Shown here piece by piece: positions 58,409 through 64,000 of a DNA stretch of 64,000 nt. Origin of the DNA: Nonomuraea dietziae (lineage in GTDB: Bacteria > Actinomycetota > Actinomycetes > Streptosporangiales > Streptosporangiaceae); assembly GCF_014195505.1 (NCBI RefSeq), contig NZ_JACIBV010000001.1, forward strand, positions 3,472,001 through 3,536,000. The letters are read 5' to 3'. The notes below the pieces were generated by a model. It was not told the DNA's origin. It searched no databases and saw only the letters and a list, made by a program, of their open reading frames with translations. The number at the start of each line of letters is the position of its first letter. The first letter of the stretch is position 1. The position numbers and the translations under genes are program-made.

Positions 58409-58428
58409 AACCTAGCGCACGCTTGGTT
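58409..58428 (-). promoter_or_regulatory. Operator of the acyl-CoA dehydrogenase operon (copy B)
   Basis: AACCTAGCGCACGCTTGGTT, a 20-bp imperfect palindrome (AACCNAGCG/CGCTNGGTT). Its core is identical over 16 bp to copy A at 45639-45654 and is placed similarly, just before the first start codon. It overlaps the stop codon of the convergently placed PfpI gene. Confidence 0.72.
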
Positions 58429-59083
58429 ACTTGAGAAGCTCGACGATCCGCTCGGCCAGCGGCGCGGCGCTCGCCGGGTTCTGCCCGGTGGCCAGGCGGC
58501 CGTCGACGACGACCTGGGGCTGCCAGTCGGCGGCCGGCTCGTGCGTCGCCCCCTTGCCCACCAGCGCGTCGGCGAGCAGGAACGGCACGATCTCGGCCAC
58601 GCCCGCGGCCTTCTCCTCCGCGTTGGTGAAGGCGGCCACGCGCCTGCCCGCCACGAGCGGGACGCCGTCGGACAGGGTCAGGTTGACCAGCGCCGAAGGT
58701 CCGTGGCAGACGGCGGCCACCACACCGCCGCTCTCGTAGACCTCGCGGCCGAGGCGCGCGACGTCGGGGTCGTCGGGGAAGTCCCACATGGTGCCGTGGC
58801 CACCGGCGTACAGCACCGCGTCGAAGGAGCGGCCCTCGAGGTCGGCCAGCCTGCCCGCCTCCCGCAGTTCGGCGGAGTCGAGGAAGGCGGTCTGCGTGTC
58901 GTCGGAGGCATCGAAGCCGTCCTGTGGCGGCTGCCCGCCCTTGACGCTGGCCACCACGACCTCGAAGCCCGCCTCGCGGAAGACGTGCCACGGGTGGGCC
59001 GCCTCCGAGACGTAGTATCCGGTGCTCCGCACGCCGCCGAGGTCGTCATGGCTGGTCAGTGCGATCAGAATGCGCTTGCTCAT
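58427..59083 (-). CDS. DJ-1/PfpI-family protein (Hsp31/glyoxalase III-like)
   Basis: 218 residues. KRILIALTSHDDLG opens the flavodoxin-like fold; the nucleophile elbow AAVCHGPSALVNL holds the reactive Cys, and TNAEEKAAGVAEIVPFLL is characteristic of the Hsp31-like branch. Conserved Glu comes from SEAAHPWHVFREAGFEV. Possible roles are glyoxalase III/deglycase or chaperone in electrophile stress. ATG 59083. Divergent from a LysR gene, its likely regulator, with a perfect palindrome between. Confidence 0.9.
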   Translation of the reverse strand: MSKRILIALTSHDDLGGVRSTGYYVSEAAHPWHVFREAGFEVVVASVKGGQPPQDGFDASDDTQTAFLDSAELREAGRLADLEGRSFDAVLYAGGHGTMWDFPDDPDVARLGREVYESGGVVAAVCHGPSALVNLTLSDGVPLVAGRRVAAFTNAEEKAAGVAEIVPFLLADALVGKGATHEPAADWQPQVVVDGRLATGQNPASAAPLAERIVELLK

Positions 59084-59141
59084 GTCTCGATGATGCGCCG
59101 CGTCAGCCATCAGCCACAAATAGCTGCAACGCCCTTCAGCC

Positions 59142-59155
59142 ATCACAATTGTGAT
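59142..59155 (+). promoter_or_regulatory. Perfect 14-bp palindrome abutting the LysR start codon
   Basis: ATCACAATTGTGAT, a perfect inverted repeat directly before ATG 59156, 58 bp from the divergent PfpI start. It contains the T-N11-A-like spacing of LysR sites and would place the regulator on its own initiation region. Confidence 0.65.
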
Positions 59156-60034
59156 ATGTCACTCTCGCTCGACCTGCTCAGGACGTTTCTCGCCGTGCAC
59201 CGCACCGGCTCGATCACGGCCGCCGCGCAGACGCTCGGGTTGTCGCAGCCCGCGGTGACGGCTCAGGTCAGGGCGCTGGAGGCGGCGCTCGACCGGCCGC
59301 TGTTCGACCGGCTGCCGCGCGGCGTCGCGCCCACGGCGGCAGCCGACGAGCTGGCCAGGCGGGTGGCGGGCTCGCTCGACGCGCTGGCCGAGGTGGTCGG
59401 CGCCGAACTGCCGTCAGGGCGGAGCGTGCACCTGGGCGGTCCTGCGGAGTTTCTCTGCGAGCAGGTCATGCCCGTGCTCGCGCCGCTGGTGGCCGACGGG
59501 CTGAGGCTGCGCACCACGTTCGGGCTGACCGACGACCTGCTGGCCGAACTGGCGGCCGGACGGCTCGACCTCGTGGTCGCCACGGTACGGCCGCGCCTGC
59601 GCGGCGTGCGCGCCGAGCCGCTCTACGACGAGGAGTTCGTACTGGTGGCGGCGCCGGGCGTGGGGATGGACGCGCCGGTCGTCGCCTACGCAGAGGACCT
59701 GCCGATCATCAGGCGCTACTGGCGGACCGTCTTCGGCCGCCGCGCGACGATGACCGCGGGGGCGATCGTGCCCGATCTGCGGGGGGTGCTGGCAGCCGTA
59801 CGGGCGGGGGCGGGGATCTCCGTGCTGCCCGCCTACCTCTGCGCGGACGACCTCGCGGCGGGCAGGCTGGTGGCGCTGGCCACGCCCGAGGTGCCGCCGC
59901 TCAACACCGGCTATCTCGCGGTCAGGGCGGGAGGGCTGGCCGTCCCCGCGGTCGCCACGGTCCACCGCCATCTCAGCGAGGAGTTCCGCAGGCGGCTGAG
60001 GAGTTCCGCAGGCGGCTGGGGAGCGGTCCGCTAG
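59156..60034 (+). CDS. LysR-family transcriptional regulator
   Basis: 292 residues. N-terminal winged helix-turn-helix (about 1-60): LLRTFLAVHRTGSITAAAQTLGLSQPAVTAQVRALE. The substrate-binding domain (90-285) has two alpha/beta lobes. ATG 59156 follows a palindrome and has no ribosome site, so the mRNA may be leaderless. The last codons contain a 20-bp tandem duplication (59978-60017) that shifts the frame and creates the present C-terminus RSSAGGWGAVR. The regulator probably controls the divergent PfpI gene and itself. Confidence 0.9.
   Translation: MSLSLDLLRTFLAVHRTGSITAAAQTLGLSQPAVTAQVRALEAALDRPLFDRLPRGVAPTAAADELARRVAGSLDALAEVVGAELPSGRSVHLGGPAEFLCEQVMPVLAPLVADGLRLRTTFGLTDDLLAELAAGRLDLVVATVRPRLRGVRAEPLYDEEFVLVAAPGVGMDAPVVAYAEDLPIIRRYWRTVFGRRATMTAGAIVPDLRGVLAAVRAGAGISVLPAYLCADDLAAGRLVALATPEVPPLNTGYLAVRAGGLAVPAVATVHRHLSEEFRRRLRSSAGGWGAVR
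59978..60017 (+). repeat. 20-bp tandem duplication at the end of the LysR gene
   Basis: GAGGAGTTCCGCAGGCGGCT occurs twice head-to-tail (59978-59997 and 59998-60017). Because 20 is not divisible by three, the second copy is read in another frame and changes the protein's last residues. Confidence 0.95.
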
Positions 60035-60690
60035 CCGTTGAGCCGGTCGGCGAAGGCGTCGAGCTCGGCGGCCACCCCGGGCAGGACACGGCGCCTGGAC
60101 AGGCGTGAGGCGATGGCCGTGCCGAGACCCGCCATCCAGACCGTGTCGTCGATGAAGGCGTCGAGATCATCGGGCCAGGGGAAGGACGGCTGGCTGATCA
60201 GCAGCGACGCGCAGCCGTGCGCGGCCGACCACAGGCCGAGGGCGAGCGTCTGCGGGTCGCCGCGCAGAGCGCCTGAGGTGACGCAGGCCGAGACCGCCTC
60301 CACGATGTAGCCGAAGCAGGCCGTCGCCGCCGAGCCCGACCCCTGCCGCATCATCAGCACCCGGTACTGCACGGGATGGTCGAGCGCGAATCTGACGTAC
60401 ACGTGCCCGCACCTGCCCAGGGCCCAGAACGGGTCGTCGATGCCCTGCGCGGCCTCGCGCATCCTGCGCTCGAGCTCGTCCCACGCGCGCAGGCAGACCG
60501 CCTCGATCAGCTGCTCCTTGTCGGCGAAGTGCAGGTAGACCGAGGGGGTGGACACGCCCGTACGGCCCGCGACCGCGCGCAGCGTCAGCGCCTCCTCACT
60601 CCCCCGCTCCACCAACAGCGCCTCTGCCGCCGCGAGGATCTCCTCCCGCAGCCGCGTCCCTTCGCCAGGATTGGCCCTCACCCGTTTCAT
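60031..60690 (-). CDS. TetR-family transcriptional regulator
   Basis: 219 residues. TLRAVAGRTGVSTPSVYLHFADKEQLIEAV is the N-terminal helix-turn-helix; the C-terminal ligand domain resembles the TetR_C_13/WHG type (ALDHPVQYRVLMMRQG). ATG 60690. Divergent from the thioesterase gene across two 15-bp direct repeats, presumably its operator. Its stop overlaps the LysR stop region by 4 bp. Confidence 0.9.
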   Translation of the reverse strand: MKRVRANPGEGTRLREEILAAAEALLVERGSEEALTLRAVAGRTGVSTPSVYLHFADKEQLIEAVCLRAWDELERRMREAAQGIDDPFWALGRCGHVYVRFALDHPVQYRVLMMRQGSGSAATACFGYIVEAVSACVTSGALRGDPQTLALGLWSAAHGCASLLISQPSFPWPDDLDAFIDDTVWMAGLGTAIASRLSRRRVLPGVAAELDAFADRLNG

Positions 60691-60696
60691 GGGATC

Positions 60697-60725
60697 AGGT
60701 TGACACCGTCAGGTTAACGCCGTCA
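60697..60725. promoter_or_regulatory. Direct repeats with internal palindromes between TetR and thioesterase
   Basis: AGGTTGACACCGTCA (60697-60711) and AGGTTAACGCCGTCA (60711-60725) differ at two positions and share one base. Each contains a TNACNNCGTCA-like inverted motif. They fill the 45-bp gap between the divergent start codons. Confidence 0.6.
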
Positions 60726-60735
60726 ATCTGACGAT

Positions 60736-61545
60736 ATGACGACATTTCGGGATGCCACGGCGATCACGGCAGGCGTGGACGGGGATTTCGACGCCACCCT
60801 GGACGAACAGTGGAGCGTGGGCGGCAGGGCGCACGGCGGCTACCTTCTCGCGATCATGGGCAGGGCGGCCGTCGAGAGCGCGGGCGCCGAGCACCCCCAC
60901 CTGACCGCGGTCAGCGGCACCTTCCTGGCGCCTCCCGCCTTCGGCCCCGTGCGGGTCGCGGTCGAGACGCTGCGGCAGGGCCGCGCCCTCACCCAGGTGC
61001 GCGCCCGCCTCTCGCAGGACGGCGCGCCGCTCGTCGAGGCGCTCATCACCCTTGGCCGCCTGTCGGAGGGTGACCCGTGGTGGTCGGACACCGAGCCCGT
61101 GGAGCTGCCCGACGAGCAGGAGTGCTTCCTGACCCCCGCCGAGGCGCCGGGGGCCGGGTTCAGGGTGCCGCTCATGGACGTCGTCGAGCAGCGGCTCAAC
61201 CCCGCCCACCTGGGCTTCGCCTTCGGCACCCCCGCGCGCGAGGGCGTCATCGCCGGCTGGCAGCGCCTGGCCGACGGCTCCGAGTGGGACCCGCTGTCGC
61301 TGCTCGTCGCGATCGACGCGGTGCCGCCGGTCTCCTACGACCTCGGCGCCCCCGGCTGGGCCCCGACCATCCAGCTGTCGGCCTACATCAGGCGGCTGCC
61401 CGCCCCCGGCCCCGTCAGGGTGCGCGTGAAGGCGTCCGACGTCACCGGCGACCGCATGGACGAGACCGCCCACGCGTGGGACGCCAAGGGCCACCTCGTC
61501 GCCCAGGCCACGCAGCTGGCGGCGGTCCGCACGGCTCAGGCGTAG
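60736..61545 (+). CDS. Acyl-CoA thioesterase, TesB/double-hotdog type
   Basis: 269 residues, two hotdog modules. WSVGGRAHGGYLLAIMGRAA opens the first; LTAVSGTFLAPPAFGPVRVAVE is typical of the thioesterase-like superfamily common in mycobacteria. The second module has PTIQLSAYIRRLPAPGPVRVRVK. ATG 60736 lies just behind the TetR operator repeats, again with almost no leader. It would release free acid from acyl-CoA. Convergent with the next TetR gene (10-bp overlap). Confidence 0.87.
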   Translation: MTTFRDATAITAGVDGDFDATLDEQWSVGGRAHGGYLLAIMGRAAVESAGAEHPHLTAVSGTFLAPPAFGPVRVAVETLRQGRALTQVRARLSQDGAPLVEALITLGRLSEGDPWWSDTEPVELPDEQECFLTPAEAPGAGFRVPLMDVVEQRLNPAHLGFAFGTPAREGVIAGWQRLADGSEWDPLSLLVAIDAVPPVSYDLGAPGWAPTIQLSAYIRRLPAPGPVRVRVKASDVTGDRMDETAHAWDAKGHLVAQATQLAAVRTAQA

Positions 61546-62105
61546 ATCGCGCGAGTGATCACCACGGCGCAGGTCTCGATGGCCTGCGCCGACTGGTCCT
61601 CGGCCAGCACCGCGAACTTCATCCGTACCAGCGCCCTGGCCAGGCCGTCCTGCGGCGGCCCCTCGGGGGCGCGCCCCTCGGCCCGCTCCCTGCCGATCCT
61701 GGCCGCCGCCTGCCCGATGTAGCCCTCGACCACTCTCGACCTGAAGCCGGCGAACTCCTCGTCCTCGCCCAGCAGCGCGGGGCGCAGCAGGCTCCCGTGC
61801 TCGCGCCACAGCCGCGCGCTCACCCCGAGCGCCTTCCTCAGCGCGGCGGGATCGTCGCCCGCGCCGTCGAGCCAGCCCCTGGCCGCCTCCTCCATCTCCT
61901 GCGCGATCTCGTCCAGCAGCGCATCGAGCACCGCGCTCTTGGAGTCGAAGTAGAAGTAGAAGCTGGAGCGCGAGATGCCCGCCCCCGCCGCCAGCCTGTC
62001 GACCGTGATCTGCCCCGGTGGCACCGACTGCAGCAGCTCCTTCGCCGTCTCGACGATGGCCCGCTCACGGCGGTCTCCCTTGGTCATCCCCCTGCGCCGG
62101 TTCAT
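61536..62105 (-). CDS. TetR-family regulator, EthR-like
   Basis: 189 residues. Helix-turn-helix TVDRLAAGAGISRSSFYFYFDSKSAVL matches the EthR branch, and the C-terminal part DEEFAGFRSRVVEGYIGQAAARI fits its long ligand tunnel. ATG at 62105 or 62087. Divergent from the Ohr gene with a perfect 25-bp palindrome between. An EthR-like repressor next to Ohr differs from the usual MarR-type OhrR arrangement. A thiol sensor would need a Cys; the single Cys near the C-terminus (ETCAVVITRAI) is a candidate. Confidence 0.88.
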   Translation of the reverse strand: MNRRRGMTKGDRRERAIVETAKELLQSVPPGQITVDRLAAGAGISRSSFYFYFDSKSAVLDALLDEIAQEMEEAARGWLDGAGDDPAALRKALGVSARLWREHGSLLRPALLGEDEEFAGFRSRVVEGYIGQAAARIGRERAEGRAPEGPPQDGLARALVRMKFAVLAEDQSAQAIETCAVVITRAIYA

Positions 62106-62124
62106 GACTCAACACTACGCCGGG

Positions 62125-62149
62125 AATAATCGACATAGCGTCGATTATT
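62125..62149. promoter_or_regulatory. Perfect operator palindrome between EthR-like regulator and Ohr
   Basis: AATAATCGAC (62125-62134), spacer ATAGC, GTCGATTATT (62140-62149): ten-base arms without mismatch. It ends three bases before the ATG of the Ohr gene and lies 19 bases from the regulator's start, so it can repress both. Confidence 0.8.
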
Positions 62150-62152
62150 GTG

Positions 62153-62572
62153 ATGAGTATGAACATCCTCTACACCGCCATCGCCACCGCCTATGGCCGA
62201 GAGGGCCGCGCGGCCACCAACGACGGCAGGCTGGCCGTCACCCTCGCCCACCCCGTCGAGCTCGGCGGATCCGGCCAGGGCACCAACCCCGAGCAGCTGT
62301 TCGCCACCGGCTACGCCGCCTGCTTCGCCAGCGCCATGCAGAACGTGGGCCGCCGGATGAAGTTGGACGTCTCCGACGCCTCGGTCACGGCGGAGGTCGG
62401 CCTCGGCGGCATCGGCGAGGGCAGGTTCGGCCTGGAGGTGACGTTGCGGGTGGAGCTGCCCGATGAGCTCCAGGGCGAGGCGGGGCAGCGCCTCGTCGAG
62501 GCCACCCACCAGGTCTGCCCCTACTCCAACGCCACCAGGGGCAACATCGCGGTGAACCTGGTCGTCGAGTAG
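62153..62572 (+). CDS. ohr: Organic hydroperoxide resistance protein, Ohr/OsmC family
   Basis: 139 residues. Ohr-type thiol peroxidase: N-terminal TAIATAYGREGRA, Arg-loop, first redox Cys in GYAACFASAMQNV and second in HQVCPYSNATRGN. It detoxifies organic hydroperoxides using lipoylated or thiol reductants. Start ATG 62153 (ATG 62159 equally possible) immediately after the operator, so translation may be leaderless. Regulated, by position, by the divergent EthR-like TetR protein. Confidence 0.92.
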   Translation: MSMNILYTAIATAYGREGRAATNDGRLAVTLAHPVELGGSGQGTNPEQLFATGYAACFASAMQNVGRRMKLDVSDASVTAEVGLGGIGEGRFGLEVTLRVELPDELQGEAGQRLVEATHQVCPYSNATRGNIAVNLVVE

Positions 62573-62583
62573 CCCGGCGGTGG

Positions 62584-63330
62584 TCAGCCGAGGTAGGCCG
62601 CTCTGACGACAGGGTCGGTCCTGATCTCGGAGGGCGGTCCTTCGGCGATGACCTTGCCGAGGTCGAGGACGACGAGGTGGTCACAGGTGTCCATGACGAA
62701 GCCCATGTCGTGCTCCACCAGCAGCACCGTGGTCTCCAGCGCGGCGATGACCTCGCGCAGCCGTACCGTCTGGTCGGCGTCCAGGCCCGAGGTGGGCTCG
62801 TCGAGCAGGAGCAGCGAGGGACGGTCGGCCAGCGCGCGGGCCAGCTCCACCAGCCGCCGCTGCCCGACGGGGAGCGCGGCGGCGTAGGCGTCGCGCAGCG
62901 GGAGCAGCCCGCACAGCTCCAGCACCTCGCTCACCCGCTCCCTGCGCGCGGCCTCCAGGCGGCGCCTGGCGGGCAGGGCGGTCAGGTCGGCGAGCAGGCC
63001 TCCCCCGCCGCCGCGCCACTCCAGGGCCGACAGCACGTTGTCGGCGACGGTGAGGCGGCCGAAGACCTGCGTGCGCTGGAAGGTACGGCGCAGCCCCGCC
63101 CGCGCCCGCCGTACGGGGGAGTCGCCCGTGACGTCGGCCCCGGCGACCAGCACCCGACCCGACCTGGGCCTGCGCAGCCCTGACACGACGTCGAACAGGG
63201 TGGTCTTGCCCGCGCCGTTCGGCCCGATCACCCCGCAGACCTGACCCTCAGGCACGGTGAAGGAGACCTCCGACAGCGCCATCACCCCGCCGAAGGAGAC
63301 GGAGACGCCCTCCACGGCCAGCGCGGTCAT
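62584..63330 (-). CDS. Branched-chain amino-acid type ABC transporter ATPase (LivG-like)
   Basis: 248 residues. Walker A GPNGAGKTTLFD, signature region LPVGQRRLVELARALAD (LSGGQ-like degenerate to PVGQ, which is normal in LivG), Walker B LLLLDEPTSGLD, H-loop VEHDMGFVM. The C-terminal extension IAEGPPSEIRTDPVVRAAYLG is typical of LivG. GTG/ATG start near 63330, overlapping the LivF stop by 4 bp. Its permeases and receptor should lie beyond the window edge. Such systems in actinomycetes also import acyl or aromatic acids, fitting the acyl-CoA genes nearby. Confidence 0.92.
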   Translation of the reverse strand: MTALAVEGVSVSFGGVMALSEVSFTVPEGQVCGVIGPNGAGKTTLFDVVSGLRRPRSGRVLVAGADVTGDSPVRRARAGLRRTFQRTQVFGRLTVADNVLSALEWRGGGGGLLADLTALPARRRLEAARRERVSEVLELCGLLPLRDAYAAALPVGQRRLVELARALADRPSLLLLDEPTSGLDADQTVRLREVIAALETTVLLVEHDMGFVMDTCDHLVVLDLGKVIAEGPPSEIRTDPVVRAAYLG

Positions 63331-64000
63331 GACGAGACCCCCAGGTAGGCGGCGGTCAGGCGGTCGGCGTCGACCTCGGAGCGGGGTCCTGTCCAGGTGA
63401 TGCGGCCCAGCCGCATGAAGGCCACCCTGTCGGCGACGGCCAGCGCCTCCGTGGCCTTCTCCTCCACCAGCAGCAGCGCCACCCCTCGCTGTCGCAGCTC
63501 GGCGAAGAGGGCGAAGATCTGCTCGACGACCAGCGGGGCCAGGCCGAGTGAGGGCTCGTCGGCGATCAGCACCCTGGGCGGCCTGACGAGCGCGGGCGCG
63601 AGCGTCAGCAGCTGCTGTTCACCGCCCGACAGCGCGCCCGCGAGCACCGTACGGCGGGCGGCCAGCTGCGGCAGCCTCTCGTAGACGGGATCGGGCGACT
63701 CCAGCCACGTCCGCAGGTTCTCCTCCACGGTCAGGCCGGGGAAGACGCCTCGCCCCTCGGGCGCCAGCAGCACTCCCGCGCGGGCGCGCCGGTGGGCGGG
63801 CCGGCCGGTGACGTCGTCGCCGTCGAGCAGGATCGCGCCCGCGGTGACGGGCAGGTCTCCCGCGGCGACGGCGCAGGTGGTGGACTTGCCCGCCCCGTTG
63901 GCGCCGAGCAGCGCGACCACCTCTCCCGGGTGGATGGCCAGGTCGACGCCGCGCAGGACGGTCACGTCGCCGTATCCCGCGACGACGCCCTCGAGCCTGA
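63327..64000 (-). CDS. Branched-chain amino-acid type ABC transporter ATPase (LivF-like), 5' end cut
   Basis: At least 224 residues. The frame is open to the window edge: upstream of the internal GTG at 63965 it continues with RLEGVVAGYGD, the usual LivF opening, so the start lies beyond 64000. Walker A GANGAGKST, signature ALSGGEQQLLTLAPAL, Walker B RVLIADEPSLGLAP, H-loop region LLVEEKATEAL, where Glu replaces His, as in many LivF. It pairs with LivG downstream. Confidence 0.92.
   Translation of the reverse strand, partial: RLEGVVAGYGDVTVLRGVDLAIHPGEVVALLGANGAGKSTTCAVAAGDLPVTAGAILLDGDDVTGRPAHRRARAGVLLAPEGRGVFPGLTVEENLRTWLESPDPVYERLPQLAARRTVLAGALSGGEQQLLTLAPALVRPPRVLIADEPSLGLAPLVVEQIFALFAELRQRGVALLLVEEKATEALAVADRVAFMRLGRITWTGPRSEVDADRLTAAYLGVSS

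Noticed and set aside
56424..58991. Single 855-residue protein on the minus strand
   Set aside because: It merges an out-of-frame shadow of the large dehydrogenase subunit with the real small subunit, which starts at 57320 with an ATGA overlap.
57467..60034. 855-residue plus-strand protein ending in the LysR regulator
   Set aside because: Everything before ATG 59156 is antisense to the dehydrogenase and PfpI genes; the regulator fold begins at 59156.
1..64000. Mobile element, prophage or biosynthetic gene cluster core
   Set aside because: No transposase, integrase, terminase, polyketide synthase, NRPS or lanthipeptide synthetase was seen. The AMP-forming ligase is a stand-alone acyl-CoA synthetase without a carrier domain.

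Overview
This 64 kb window is chromosomal DNA from a high-GC actinomycete. The codon use is strongly GC-biased and GTG starts are frequent. There are Tat and lipoprotein signals, an F420-type LLM oxidoreductase, sensor-domain histidine kinases, CHAP proteins and TTGACc-type promoters. A Streptosporangiales-like genus (Nonomuraea relatives) fits best, but that is an inference. I saw no rRNA or tRNA gene, CRISPR array, transposase, integrase or phage structural gene.

Layout. 1-5.5 kb: a truncated RecQ helicase, a LuxR-type response regulator with its sensor kinase, an acyltransferase and a lipoprotein. 5.5-10.8 kb: a polar amino-acid ABC transporter operon ending in an asparaginase, divergent from a ROK regulator. 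10.8-14.8 kb: a DUF4242 protein, an epoxide hydrolase behind a short leader ORF and a hairpin, an unknown protein, and a secreted phytase-like esterase. 15.6-17.6 kb: a 43-residue Arg/Trp/Cys/Gly-rich peptide ORF, two strong hairpins and an ABC exporter. This is the most unusual locus in the window. 17.8-38.9 kb: a carbohydrate/sugar-acid catabolic island with a secreted GH9-like protein, a secreted parallel beta-helix protein, a sugar ABC importer, three enolase-superfamily enzymes, three Gfo/Idh/MocA oxidoreductases, a lactonase-type amidohydrolase, a creatininase-family hydrolase, a beta-hydroxyacid dehydrogenase and a DapA-family aldolase. A FadR/GntR-type regulator sits in the island, and a recurring 10-bp box (GACNTAGGNC) lies at nearly all of the island's promoters.

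39-45.6 kb: a mixed stretch with a small conserved protein, a beta-lactamase-fold serine hydrolase, a TetR/membrane-protein pair, an ICMT-like methyltransferase, a decayed alpha/beta hydrolase and a membrane Ser/Thr kinase. 45.6-62.6 kb: acyl-CoA metabolism (DUF35 protein, VOC protein, AMP- and ADP-forming ligases, SDR, thioesterases, paired acyl-CoA dehydrogenases, LLM oxidoreductase). These are interleaved with a CHAP-domain protein, an EPSP synthase with a variant active-site loop, a 13-bp minisatellite, a PfpI/LysR pair, a TetR/thioesterase pair and a TetR/Ohr pair. Two of the acyl-CoA operons, 12.8 kb apart, share a 16-bp identical operator core. 62.6-64 kb: the ATPases of a branched-chain amino-acid type importer, the last one cut by the window edge.

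How the parts work together. In the island, secreted enzymes would release oligo- or monosaccharides, the ABC system imports them, and the oxidoreductases, lactonase, dehydratases and aldolase would carry them down a non-phosphorylating sugar-acid route under the GntR regulator. In the acyl-CoA region an exogenous acid would be activated by one of the ligases and oxidised by the dehydrogenase pair. Substrates of both pathways cannot be named from sequence alone.
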